Assembly: GCA_944377165.1 (NCBI GenBank) | Contig: CALWEJ010000001.1 | Location: 107,490-171,489 of the forward strand | DNA: 64,000 bases | Direction of reading: 5' to 3' | Source: an uncultured Clostridia bacterium | Lineage (GTDB): Bacteria; Bacillota; Clostridia; Christensenellales; UBA1242 | Part shown: positions 8,522 to 16,855 of the stretch, in pieces | Position numbering within the stretch: position 1 is the first letter of the stretch | Layout of the letters: every line of letters starts with the position of its first letter | Notes under the pieces: generated by a model | Database searches by the model: none | Told to the model about the DNA's origin: nothing | What the model saw: only the letters and a program-made list of their open reading frames with translations | Made by a program: the position numbers and the translations under genes

Positions 8522-9716
8522 CTTTCACCTCGTAGTAAATTTTTTCTAACTCTTTGCTAGTAAATAAGACAGGAACTGGATAAAGTGGATTAGCCTCTTT
8601 CTCCGCCGTTTTAGCAAGTTCAGATATATCTTCTCGCTTAATGTCGTCAATATGATTAGGAATATTGAGTTTATCGTTTAATTCTTCGATTTTCTCTATA
8701 AATAATTTTGCGCCTACTTCGTGTGATATCGATTTATCAAACAAACCTGCATAGACTCCCATCTCATATAATTTTTTGTAAATTGAACGACCGTATTTTT
8801 TTAACACATACGGCAAAATTACAGCATTAGCAAATCCGTGCGCAGTATTGTATTTACCACCTAAAGAATGTGCAATGGCGTGTACATATCCTACATATGA
8901 TACTGTAAAAGCAACTCCTGCTAAATATGACGCGTGTAGCATATTTTCTCGTGCTTGCAAATTCCCTCCATCTTCATATGCAGTCAACAAATTTTCAAAT
9001 ATTAATTTAATTGATTTAAGCGCGCAATCACGTGTCTTTCTCGTTGTACTTCTTCCTATATAAGCTTCGATAGAATGTGTTAATGCGTCCATACCTGTAG
9101 TCGCAGTCACGAATTTTGGTAGTCCTATAGTAAGTGTTGGGTCTAAAAGTGCATAACTTGGTATAAGCGGAAAATCGTTAATTGCATATTTATGGCGCGT
9201 TTTTGAATCTGTTATTACTGCGGCGAGTGTAGTTTCACTACCCGTGCCCGCAGTTGTTGGTACAGCAATTAAAAGCGGTATTTTCTTTAATACCTTTAAC
9301 ACTCCCTTCATCTTGTTTAAACTTTTATTAGGTCGTGCAATTCTTGCACCTGTTGCCTTAGCACAATCCATTGCTGAACCTCCGCCGAATGCAATAATAG
9401 AATCACAGCCATTAGATAAATACATTTCTCTAGCACTTTCGACGTTATCCGTTGTAGGATTAGCAACTGTTTCGTCATAAACAACTACTCCAATATTCGC
9501 GTCCAATATCGAATTCTCTAACGATTTTGTAAGCCCTAACGAATTTATACCTTTATCAGTCACTAACAAAACTTTATGTTTATTGTTTGATTTAAGTATG
9601 TTTACAACATCATCATTTGATTTTAAAATCTTTGGTTCGCGATATGGCAATAGCGGAATCATTATTTTAAAAACTGTTTGATATGCCCTACAATAAAATT
9701 TTTTAAATAAATTCAT
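8514..9716 (-). CDS. iron-containing alcohol dehydrogenase
   Basis: A group III (Fe-dependent) alcohol dehydrogenase of about 400 residues. Visible are the NAD-binding GGGSAMDCAKA motif, PTTAGTGSE, and the metal-binding histidines in HSIEAYIG and HAIAHSLGG...HG. It interconverts an aldehyde and an alcohol with NAD(P)H. The reading frame stays open 16 codons further upstream, but the start at MNLFKKF (9716) is chosen because an AAAGGGGA ribosome binding site sits just before it. It overlaps the next gene, aldehyde dehydrogenase, by 8 bases, giving one aldehyde-processing unit. Confidence 0.88.
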   Translation of the reverse strand: MNLFKKFYCRAYQTVFKIMIPLLPYREPKILKSNDDVVNILKSNNKHKVLLVTDKGINSLGLTKSLENSILDANIGVVVYDETVANPTTDNVESAREMYLSNGCDSIIAFGGGSAMDCAKATGARIARPNKSLNKMKGVLKVLKKIPLLIAVPTTAGTGSETTLAAVITDSKTRHKYAINDFPLIPSYALLDPTLTIGLPKFVTATTGMDALTHSIEAYIGRSTTRKTRDCALKSIKLIFENLLTAYEDGGNLQARENMLHASYLAGVAFTVSYVGYVHAIAHSLGGKYNTAHGFANAVILPYVLKKYGRSIYKKLYEMGVYAGLFDKSISHEVGAKLFIEKIEELNDKLNIPNHIDDIKREDISELAKTAEKEANPLYPVPVLFTSKELEKIYYEVKGE

Positions 9717-9842
9717 ATGTTCCCCTTTTGTTTTACAATTCAAGTCTAAAAAATAAAAAAACAAGTGTCAATCAAAAAAATTTTAAATTATGAAAATTTA
9801 TAAAATTTATTTTAATTATGAACACTTGTTGATAATTTTGTT

Positions 9843-9865
9843 GAAAAAGACCACTTCCGTGGTCT
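9843..9865 (-). terminator. terminator of thrS
   Basis: The stem AGACCAC with GTGGTCT around a four-base loop (9848-9865) is followed on the minus strand by five T residues. It lies about 45 bases after the thrS stop codon and separates it from the alcohol dehydrogenase unit. Confidence 0.85.
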
Positions 9866-9910
9866 AAACATTTTTTAATAATTAAATATATTTTAAAGAT
9901 TTTTATTTTC

Positions 9911-11659
9911 TTAAAGATTTTTATTTTCAATTTGTTTTAAAACTTTTTGTTTGAATTCGGATAATTCCATAGTCGTTGTATCTTTACTACCGCGTTCACG
10001 AACGGCAATAGTATTTTCAGCCATTTCCTTGTCCCCAAGTACTAAAATATATGGAATTTTGTTTAGGACAGCAGAGCGAATTTTCTTACCGACGCTTTCA
10101 TTAGATAAATCTAATTCAGCGCGGATTTTTGATAATTTTAAGTTAGTATAAACTGATTTTGCGTAATCATCATTCTTTTCACTAACTGTCAGTATTTTCA
10201 CTTGAACAGGGCTTAACCAAACAGGCAAAATTCCCTTAGTTTCTTCCAATATAAATGCTAATGACCTATCTAATGAGCCTAAAATTGCGCGGTGAATAAC
10301 TACAGGACGCACGCGCTCATTATGTTCGTCAATATATTCTAGTTCAAATTTCTCAGGTAATTGATAATCTAGTTGCACTGTTGATAGCGTTATATCGTGA
10401 CCGATTGCAGATTTAACTTGCACGTCAATCTTTGGACCATAGAATGCAGCCTCACCCTCTGCCTCGTAATATTCTGCACCACTATTTGATAAAATCTCAC
10501 GTAATGCACTTTCACTCTTTTCCCACAATCCATCGTTGCCAAAATATTTTTCGGCATTATTTTTATCACGTAAAGACAACCTAAATTTATAATTTTTTAA
10601 GCCAAAATCTTTATAGACATCAAGAATTAATTTTATAACACCTTCAACTTCTTCTTTTATTTGGTCAGGACGGCAGAAAATATGACTATCATTTTGCGTA
10701 AATGCGCGCACGCGTTCAAGTCCGCATAGTGTACCACTAGTTTCAAATCTAAAATCGTTTGCGATTTCTGCAATTCTCAAAGGTAAGTCGCGATAAGAAT
10801 GTTGGAAATTTTTATAAATTAGCATATGATGTGGACAATTCATAGGACGCAAAACATACGCTTCGTCGTCTAACTCCATAGCTGGAAACATATATTCTTT
10901 GTAGTGGTCCCAATGTCCTGAAGTTTTATATAAATTTACATTGCCTAAAGATGGAGTAATTACGTGCTGATATCCTTGCGCCAACTCTTTATCAACAATA
11001 TAGTCGCTTAGTGCTTTACGAATTGTAAACCCATTAGGCAAATATACAGGCAAGCCTTTGCCGATAAGTTCGTTAAACATAAAGATATTTAAGTCTTTAC
11101 CCAACTTTCTATGGTCACGCTCTTTAGCCTCTTCTTCCAATCTAAGACATTCTTTTAAATCGTCCTTATTTAAAAAGCCATAGACGTAAATACGTGTAAG
11201 CATTTTGTTCTTCTCGCTACCGCGCCAATATGCACCATTAACTCTATTTAATTTAAAACTAAATCCACGCAAAAATTTTGTATTATCTACGTGTGGACCC
11301 CTACACAAATCATAGAAATCACTGCCTGTATGATATACTGATATAACTGCATCATTAGGTAAATCTTTAATTAACTCAACCTTATAAGGTTCGTCTTTAA
11401 ACAATTCAAGTGCAGTTTCACGGCTAACCTCATCACGCGTAAAATCTTCATTGCGTGCGATAATTTCTTTCATCTTTTCTTCAATTTTTGGAAAATCTTC
11501 TTGTGAAATTGTTAAATTATCAAAGTCATAATAAAATCCATTGTCTATTGCTGGGCCAATAGCTAATTTTACATTAGGATATAATTCCTTAATTGCCTTA
11601 GCGAGAACGTGACTCATACTATGGCGATACATTTGTTGTTTTTCATTTTCTTCTAACAT
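9911..11659 (-). CDS. thrS: threonyl-tRNA synthetase without the N-terminal TGS domain
   Basis: A 582-residue class II synthetase charging tRNA-Thr. The editing domain starts almost at once (RHSMSHVLAKAI, the HxxxH motif at about residues 13-17), followed by the second editing motif region, the catalytic core (motif 2 RIAEIANDFRFE, the MNCPHH zinc-binding segment, motif 3 GSLDRSLAFI) and the anticodon-binding domain. The usual family length is about 635-645, so the roughly 60-residue TGS domain is missing. It cannot be a mis-set start, because the T-box terminator and an AGGAGG site lie directly upstream. Controlled by the T-box leader. Confidence 0.96.
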   Translation of the reverse strand: MLEENEKQQMYRHSMSHVLAKAIKELYPNVKLAIGPAIDNGFYYDFDNLTISQEDFPKIEEKMKEIIARNEDFTRDEVSRETALELFKDEPYKVELIKDLPNDAVISVYHTGSDFYDLCRGPHVDNTKFLRGFSFKLNRVNGAYWRGSEKNKMLTRIYVYGFLNKDDLKECLRLEEEAKERDHRKLGKDLNIFMFNELIGKGLPVYLPNGFTIRKALSDYIVDKELAQGYQHVITPSLGNVNLYKTSGHWDHYKEYMFPAMELDDEAYVLRPMNCPHHMLIYKNFQHSYRDLPLRIAEIANDFRFETSGTLCGLERVRAFTQNDSHIFCRPDQIKEEVEGVIKLILDVYKDFGLKNYKFRLSLRDKNNAEKYFGNDGLWEKSESALREILSNSGAEYYEAEGEAAFYGPKIDVQVKSAIGHDITLSTVQLDYQLPEKFELEYIDEHNERVRPVVIHRAILGSLDRSLAFILEETKGILPVWLSPVQVKILTVSEKNDDYAKSVYTNLKLSKIRAELDLSNESVGKKIRSAVLNKIPYILVLGDKEMAENTIAVRERGSKDTTTMELSEFKQKVLKQIENKNL

Positions 11660-11669
11660 ATTTCCTCCT

Positions 11670-11890
11670 AAAAAATAAAAAAATCCCTAAACATAGGGAC
11701 GATATATTACCGCGGTTCCACCCAATTTGGCACAAAAGTGTCCAACTCATTTAACGGGAATTCACCCGCATTGACCTAATCGGTGGTTTCAATTATAAGT
11801 ATATTGCGCCAATCTCAGCCGGCAGGCACTCTCTGTAAACATTGACAAATAATCTACTTGTCCGATCAATAATCTATTAAGTTATACTTA
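11670..11890 (-). promoter_or_regulatory. T-box leader controlling thrS
   Basis: On the minus strand the T-box core GGGTGGAACCGCGG (complement of 11710-11723) is perfect. It is followed by a terminator, TCCCT pairing with AGGGA (11684-11699) with a T run, directly before the thrS ribosome binding site. Upstream is a long stem I containing GAAACCACC (complement of 11782-11790), where ACC, a threonine codon, is the likely specifier. Uncharged tRNA-Thr would bind and prevent termination. The core is decisive; the exact specifier position is inferred. Confidence 0.95.
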
Positions 11891-11933
11891 TTATAGTACT
11901 TATTTAAAAATTTTGCAACTAAATTTATACGTT

Positions 11934-12296
11934 TTATATTTGCCAGCCATCTCTTTTTAACCTTTCTTCTATCCAATATTCTTCTAGGCAGTTTTTAGCA
12001 AAGTTCTCACCTTCGGTTAAAGCGATTAAGCCGTTGAGTTCATTGTATCCCTTTTCTTCAAACTTTTTATCGTCAGTTAGGTCTATATCTAATATTTTCT
12101 TATTAAGTGTTCGAAAATACACGTGTCCAAAATGCAAACGCATATAATCAATCGCTCGAAAAGCCTGTTTTATATCCATTTTCTCCCCTAACTCTAAATC
12201 AGGAATTGTAAATGCCTCGTACCCGTCATAACTTGTCGCGTTATTATATAATACCATTAGCACTTCTGCTTGTGATAGGTTTGGATATTTTATCAT
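11934..12296 (-). CDS. unknown 120-residue protein
   Basis: A soluble, acidic protein without recognisable motifs, signal peptide or membrane segment. It is rich in charged and aromatic residues and looks mostly helical, ending in the polar stretch EEYWIEERLKRDGWQI. A short AGGAGAGC-type ribosome binding site precedes the ATG. It sits between ytxC and the thrS leader on the same strand. I cannot assign a function. Confidence 0.65.
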   Translation of the reverse strand: MIKYPNLSQAEVLMVLYNNATSYDGYEAFTIPDLELGEKMDIKQAFRAIDYMRLHFGHVYFRTLNKKILDIDLTDDKKFEEKGYNELNGLIALTEGENFAKNCLEEYWIEERLKRDGWQI

Positions 12297-12348
12297 ATGC
12301 TCTCCTTAGTGTAGTATATCATTAAAGGGTGTATATGTCAATATCAAA

Positions 12349-13101
12349 TCAATTTTTCATATAAATTTTTAATCTATTTGCAAATATATTGCTTAAAAAG
12401 CTTACTGCTTCATACGGTTCGCCCTGATTCACATATATATCAATATAATTAGGACAAGAATTTAAAACATTAATAATTAAATCTAAGTCATTATGGCATT
12501 CTGCTATTTTCTTTATTCTAGCATTTTTATTTTTCATATTGTAAACACTAAAATTTTCGCCATTGCATACCACTTTTACTTTATAGACTAAATTATCCAT
12601 AGTATTTATGAGAAATCTAATCACATCTAAAAAAGTGCCTGAATTAAAAAGTGTTAAATTGTCGCTCGACAATTCAGCTAGATTATCCCAATGTCGTTTA
12701 AGCGGGGACAATCTAAATTCAATGAAACTATCTAAGAAAAAAGTTTGATTAAACAATATTATTTTATTTAGAGAACTTTCATCGCTGTTTCTATCAAATA
12801 ATGCCAATACTTTTATGTATGCATTAAATGTCAACGAATCACATAGCGGATTCTTAATTCTCTTTTTTAAATAATTGATTTTATAAATAGACTCAATATA
12901 ATCAATAATTATATCGCGCAAAATCGTTTCACACGGCTCTACGAACTCTTTATCGCAAGCAAACAGAAGATAAACAAAGTTGTTGTCACTATAACTTGTC
13001 AAAATTGTCTTACAAAAATCTATCTTTGACTTAATATTAGCGTGCAAAAATTCTATTATTTCCCTATTTCGCACCCCGACCGCTAGGGCAATTTCTCTCA
13101 T
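12349..13101 (-). CDS. ytxC: YtxC-like sporulation protein
   Basis: A 250-residue protein resembling the YtxC family of putative sporulation proteins. The best-conserved part is FLDSFIEFRLSPLKRHW near the middle, matching the family's (I/L)DSFIxFRL segment, in a helical protein without membrane segments. Context supports the call: ytxC lies beside thrS in Bacillus subtilis too. The frame stays open 15 codons upstream, but an AGAGGT site just before MREIALAV decides the start at 13101. Its biochemical role is unknown. Confidence 0.65.
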   Translation of the reverse strand: MREIALAVGVRNREIIEFLHANIKSKIDFCKTILTSYSDNNFVYLLFACDKEFVEPCETILRDIIIDYIESIYKINYLKKRIKNPLCDSLTFNAYIKVLALFDRNSDESSLNKIILFNQTFFLDSFIEFRLSPLKRHWDNLAELSSDNLTLFNSGTFLDVIRFLINTMDNLVYKVKVVCNGENFSVYNMKNKNARIKKIAECHNDLDLIINVLNSCPNYIDIYVNQGEPYEAVSFLSNIFANRLKIYMKN

Positions 13102-13190
13102 AAATACCTCTAATGTAATATATGCATAAACTACGATTTTACTCATAAAAATTTTGGCAAAAAATATAATAATTTGAAACCTGAATTTGA

Positions 13191-13218
13191 ACTAAAGAAT
13201 AGCATATTTCATACTATG
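13191..13218 (+). promoter_or_regulatory. possible sporulation (SigK-like) promoter
   Basis: AC at 13191-13192 is followed after 17 bases by CATACTATG at 13210-13218, one base away from the SigK -10 pattern CATANNNTA. It would start transcription near 13225, in front of the small cysteine- and asparagine-rich reading frame at 13258. The match is short and could be chance in AT-rich DNA. Confidence 0.3.
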
Positions 13219-13222
13219 TATT

Positions 13223-13245
13223 AAAAAAGGACGCTTGCGCGTCTT
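13223..13245 (-). terminator. hairpin with T run, probable terminator
   Basis: GACGC and GCGTC (13230-13243) pair around a TTGC loop, extended by AGG/CTT with a wobble pair. On the minus strand it is followed by six T residues (13228-13223), the form of an intrinsic terminator for the leftward methyltransferase unit. On the plus strand the same hairpin would lie in the leader of the small gene at 13258. Confidence 0.6.
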
Positions 13246-13257
13246 AAAAGGAATAAA

Positions 13258-13458
13258 ATGTATTATTTTTACTATAGAACAGGTTGTTATGACTGTGTAA
13301 ATATTTCGAATCTCAGAGTTGAAGATTTTTCTTCTAGAGTTTTTTGCAATTACGTTCAAGATAATTGCTCGTGTCACACATTTTATAACCCAAACAATAG
13401 AAGAAACAGAAACAGCAGGAACAATAATTTCAATAATATTTTCTTTAATTTATTTTAA
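13258..13458 (+). CDS. candidate small Cys- and Asn-rich protein (coat-like composition)
   Basis: A 66-residue frame with five cysteines in the first 40 residues (TGCYDC, VFCNY, NCSCH) and an Asn/Arg-rich tail ending in aromatics. The sequence TTAAAAGGAATAAAATG offers a ribosome binding site. The composition recalls small clostridial spore-coat or exosporium proteins, and a SigK-like promoter candidate lies upstream. No homologue is recognised, it lies alone on the plus strand among leftward genes, and a similar-sized frame exists on the opposite strand, so it remains a candidate. Confidence 0.45.
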   Translation: MYYFYYRTGCYDCVNISNLRVEDFSSRVFCNYVQDNCSCHTFYNPNNRRNRNSRNNNFNNIFFNLF

Positions 13459-13464
13459 GAGATT

Positions 13465-14046
13465 TTAATATATAATAGCCCTTATCACGTGAATAATTTC
13501 ACAATTTGAATATATAGAAATTAAATATTTCTTTAAGCTTTCCATTCCGTGATTTTTTCGTATGACTAGAATTAGTTGACCATTGTCTTTAAGGTGATTA
13601 TATGTCTCTTTCATAAGGTTAAAAAGCATTGTCTTTCCAGACTTAATAGGCGGATTTGAGATAATAAAATCATATCTGTCGTTAACATTTTCAAATCCGT
13701 CGCTAAAGTATGCTTTTGCGCTATGTTGCACGTTGTTCTTTATTAAGTTTTCATTGGTAAGGCGAACTGCCGTTTTATTTATATCAATCATATCCATTTT
13801 TACGTGGAATGTTTTTATTAGTGCTATGCCTATTACTCCCAACCCACAACCTAAATCTAATCCATATCCCTCTAGATTTATTTGTTTTTTTATAGCATTC
13901 AAAAGCGCACGCGTGCCATCGTCAATTTTATCTTTTGAAAAAATGCTATCGCAACTGCGAAAGCATAGTTCATATCCAAGCACACTATCGCGAAATTCAA
14001 AATAATCTTCCGCGTTATGTGGTTTATCAATAAAATAATGTTGCAT
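13465..14046 (-). CDS. RsmC/YbxB-like class I SAM-dependent methyltransferase
   Basis: About 193 residues from the chosen start. The SAM-binding motif LDLGCGLGVIGI and the catalytic-type motif NPPI mark the RsmC-like (MTS) family, which methylates N2 of a guanosine in 16S rRNA; the short single-domain form is like YbxB of Bacillus. The N-terminus MQHYF is typical of YbxB relatives. An AAGGAG site four bases before ATG at 14046 decides this start over the open frame further upstream. The nucleotide target is not proven. Confidence 0.8.
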   Translation of the reverse strand: MQHYFIDKPHNAEDYFEFRDSVLGYELCFRSCDSIFSKDKIDDGTRALLNAIKKQINLEGYGLDLGCGLGVIGIALIKTFHVKMDMIDINKTAVRLTNENLIKNNVQHSAKAYFSDGFENVNDRYDFIISNPPIKSGKTMLFNLMKETYNHLKDNGQLILVIRKNHGMESLKKYLISIYSNCEIIHVIRAIIY

Positions 14047-14053
14047 ACTCTCC

Positions 14054-14311
14054 TTAAGCACGATAGAAACCATATGGTATATCTATCGCCATAACTATCA
14101 TTCCGATTAATAACAAACAAATACCAACGATAAACAAAGTTAAATATAATTTGTCTTGCTTATCAATGCTGTCCGTTCCGCGCTTTACCATAGTGATTTT
14201 TTTAGCTGAAAACAAAATTGCAACACCGATAATCATTAATATAATTCCTATTATTACAGTATATCTAAGTAAAAACTCCATTGGATTTTCGAATGATAAA
14301 ATTGTACTCAT
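14054..14311 (-). CDS. small membrane protein of unknown function
   Basis: An 85-residue protein with two transmembrane helices (about residues 15-35 and 54-75) joined by a short basic loop with the sequence KRGTDSIDKQDK. An AAGGAG site precedes the ATG. It lies 7 bases upstream of the methyltransferase, so it is likely cotranscribed with it. I recognise no family. Confidence 0.65.
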   Translation of the reverse strand: MSTILSFENPMEFLLRYTVIIGIILMIIGVAILFSAKKITMVKRGTDSIDKQDKLYLTLFIVGICLLLIGMIVMAIDIPYGFYRA

Positions 14312-14360
14312 AATTTCTCCTTAAGTATAGTTTATCACAAGCATTGCTTTTTGTCAATAG

Positions 14361-14903
14361 TTATTTTCTTTTTCTAAACATATTGCCCGCAGAAGTATAT
14401 TTAAATAAGAAATAAATTCTATATAAAATTGACACAGCCGTAGTTAAAATTATTGCTATTAAAGAGATATTTGTTATTGTAGTAAAATATGGAGCTAAAG
14501 CGAAAGCAACTAGCGCAAAACACTCAAAAAGCATATAACTAAATTCAACTGCATCGATTAACTCTGGCATACTCTTTTTGTACATTGACAAATTTATAAT
14601 ATAATAAACCCAAATAAGCACGATTACTGTTATTCCAAAGCCAATATTTACTTTATCGTTATAAATCAATAATGAAATTAATGTGGTAAATACAGCGACA
14701 CTTCCTATTGCGTCAATAATCGCGTGCGAAAAACTTAATCTATCTTTAAAAAGTTCTATCCATATTTTTACAAGCAAAATACCAGCAATAAATAGACTTA
14801 GCCCATAATTAGGTAAGAATATATTAGCAAAAATAACTAATGGTATAAGCGCTAACTCAATAGCAAACAACATTTTATAAAGTATATCATTTTTAGTAGT
14901 CAT
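14361..14903 (-). CDS. polytopic membrane protein of unknown function
   Basis: A 180-residue protein with about six hydrophobic helices and a basic C-terminus (MFRKRK). The second helix pair is linked by FKDRLSFSHAIIDAIGS. No catalytic motif is visible and I cannot name the family. It precedes the 85-residue membrane protein on the same strand and may be part of that operon. Confidence 0.65.
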   Translation of the reverse strand: MTTKNDILYKMLFAIELALIPLVIFANIFLPNYGLSLFIAGILLVKIWIELFKDRLSFSHAIIDAIGSVAVFTTLISLLIYNDKVNIGFGITVIVLIWVYYIINLSMYKKSMPELIDAVEFSYMLFECFALVAFALAPYFTTITNISLIAIILTTAVSILYRIYFLFKYTSAGNMFRKRK

Positions 14904-15016
14904 AAGTAAAATTCCTTCTTTTCCTGTTTATTCTATCAAAATTATTTACATTTTACAAACAAATTTTACTTAATTTTTATATTTTAACAAAAATTATCTT
15001 TGTACATATTATGAAT

Positions 15017-15050
15017 TATGGAAGAATTAAACCACTATAAACCTTCCATA
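15017..15050 (+). repeat. 8 bp inverted repeat just before the ABC operon
   Basis: TATGGAAG (15017-15024) and CTTCCATA (15043-15050) are perfect inverted repeats 18 bases apart, ending two bases before the AAGGAG ribosome binding site of the substrate-binding protein gene. It could be an operator or an RNA hairpin that affects translation. It does not match a riboswitch consensus I know. Confidence 0.45.
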
Positions 15051-15062
15051 TAAGGAGAATGA

Positions 15063-16079
15063 ATGAAAAAATTTTCAATTTTATTAGCAGTTTTTATCTG
15101 TGTGTGCTCCGTAATGCTATCCGCTTGCGGTAAAGACAAGGATAACAACACTATTCGAATCAGCGAAGTGACTCATTCACTATTCTATGCCCCTATGTAT
15201 GTTGCAATAAATAATGGATACTTCAGCGATGAAGGTCTAGAAATTGAACTTACAAATGCAGGCGGTAGTGACACGGTTATGTCTTCACTCATCTCTAACA
15301 GCGCAGACGTAGGACTAATGGGCCCTGAATCTGTAGTTTATGTTAGAAACAACGGTATGACAAATGCTCCTATTATCTTCGCTCAACTAACTGCTTGTGA
15401 TGGTTCGTTCTTAGTCGGCAGAACGGATGAAAATGAAGATTTTACTTGGTCAGATTTGAAAGGAAAGCACATAATTGCAGGTCGTAAAGGCGGTATGCCT
15501 GCTATGACACTACAATATATTCTAGAAAATAATTATGGCTTTACGACTGGCTCTGAGGCTGGAAATGGTATTGATACAGTTTTAGACACATCTATTGCAT
15601 TTAACCTTACAGCATCTTCATTTGTTGCTGGTACTGGTGACTACTGTACTATGTTTGACCCTACCGCTAGTCAATGTGAATTAGACGGTACAGGTGTAAT
15701 TGTTGCGGCGCTAGGAGAAGAAGTAAGTGACGTTCCATACACTTGCTTTGTGGCTACACAAAACTATCTTAATAATAACAGTAAAAAATTAGACAAATTT
15801 ATGTCAGCATTGAAAAAAGGTTATGACTATATAATTTCTGCTAACGACGAACAAATCTTAAGTGCACTAAAACCTTCTTTCTCTACTACAAGCGACGCAC
15901 TAATTCTTGCTTCTGTAAAAAACTATATACGAATTGGAGCTTATGCTGATAGTTTTGTCTTAAAAGAAAGTTCTTGGAATAATCTTCTAGATATTATCGA
16001 TAATGCTGGAGAATTAACTTCACGTGTTGCATATAACGATGCGGTCAATACAAGTTTTGCTTCAAAAGTACAATTATAA
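15063..16079 (+). CDS. ABC transporter substrate-binding lipoprotein (NMT1/SsuA-like)
   Basis: A 338-residue lipoprotein: signal peptide 1-21 with lipobox LSAC (lipidated Cys22), then a periplasmic-binding fold of the NMT1/THI5-SsuA type (HSLFYAPMYVAINNGYF, the GYFxxEGL element, GGSDTVMSSL and GRKGGMPAMTLQYIL segments). It would capture a small solute outside the membrane and pass it to the permease. Family members bind sulfonates, nitrate, thiamine precursors and others; the residues seen do not decide which. Its stop overlaps the ATG of the ATPase gene (TAATG). Confidence 0.88.
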   Translation: MKKFSILLAVFICVCSVMLSACGKDKDNNTIRISEVTHSLFYAPMYVAINNGYFSDEGLEIELTNAGGSDTVMSSLISNSADVGLMGPESVVYVRNNGMTNAPIIFAQLTACDGSFLVGRTDENEDFTWSDLKGKHIIAGRKGGMPAMTLQYILENNYGFTTGSEAGNGIDTVLDTSIAFNLTASSFVAGTGDYCTMFDPTASQCELDGTGVIVAALGEEVSDVPYTCFVATQNYLNNNSKKLDKFMSALKKGYDYIISANDEQILSALKPSFSTTSDALILASVKNYIRIGAYADSFVLKESSWNNLLDIIDNAGELTSRVAYNDAVNTSFASKVQL

Positions 16080-16855
16080 TGAATAAACTTGTTTCAATAG
16101 AAAATCTTAGTTTAATTTACCAAAGTATTGACAGCGAAACAACTGCATTAAAAAATATAAATCTAGAAATTGAAAAAGAAGAATTTATAGCAATAGTTGG
16201 GCCTTCTGGTTGTGGCAAAACTACTATATTATCTCTAATAGCAGGCTTGATTAAACCAACAACGGGTGAAATAAAAATATTAGATAAAGTCCCTAATCTT
16301 AAATCAAATCTGTGCGCGTATATGTTCCAACGTGACAATTTACTCCCTTGGCGCACTATTGAAAAAAATATATATTTTGGGCTTGAATTAAAGCACAAAA
16401 ATACTAAAGATAATCAGCAGTATGCTCTAAATTTAGCTGAAAAATATGGGCTAAAAGATTTCTTAAAAAAACACCCTAATGAATTAAGTGGCGGTATGCG
16501 ACAACGTGTAGCATTAATCCGCACTCTTAGTTTAAAACCTGAATTGCTACTTCTCGACGAACCTTTCTCTGCTCTTGACTATCAGACGCGTTTAAAATTA
16601 TGCGATGATATATTTAAAATAATAAAAAATGAAAAAAAGACAGCGATTTTAGTCACACACGATATTCAAGAAGCGATAAGTATGGCGGATAGAATTATAG
16701 TTTTAACCGCAAGACCGGCTGAGATTAAAGCAATTCACAAACTTGAATTTAAACCAGATTTAACACCTTTTAACAGGCGCAATACAGAAGAAGCTAAACA
16801 GATGTTTGACATTATTTGGCAGGAAATACAAAATGAAAAAGACGATAAATTATAA
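16079..16855 (+). CDS. ABC transporter ATP-binding protein (SsuB/TauB-like)
   Basis: A 258-residue ABC ATPase. Walker A GPSGCGKTT at 41-49, Q-loop FQRDNLLPW near 83-91, signature LSGGM at 136-140, Walker B LLLLDEP at 156-162, and the H-loop in LVTHDIQEA. The Q-loop-to-PW pattern is typical of the nitrate/sulfonate/taurine ATPases. It energises uptake together with the permease, whose start lies inside the end of this gene. Confidence 0.92.
   Translation: MNKLVSIENLSLIYQSIDSETTALKNINLEIEKEEFIAIVGPSGCGKTTILSLIAGLIKPTTGEIKILDKVPNLKSNLCAYMFQRDNLLPWRTIEKNIYFGLELKHKNTKDNQQYALNLAEKYGLKDFLKKHPNELSGGMRQRVALIRTLSLKPELLLLDEPFSALDYQTRLKLCDDIFKIIKNEKKTAILVTHDIQEAISMADRIIVLTARPAEIKAIHKLEFKPDLTPFNRRNTEEAKQMFDIIWQEIQNEKDDKL

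Noticed and set aside
13192-13377. 61-residue minus-strand frame opposite the Cys-rich small gene
   Set aside because: No ribosome binding site, basic random-like composition, and it spans the terminator hairpin.
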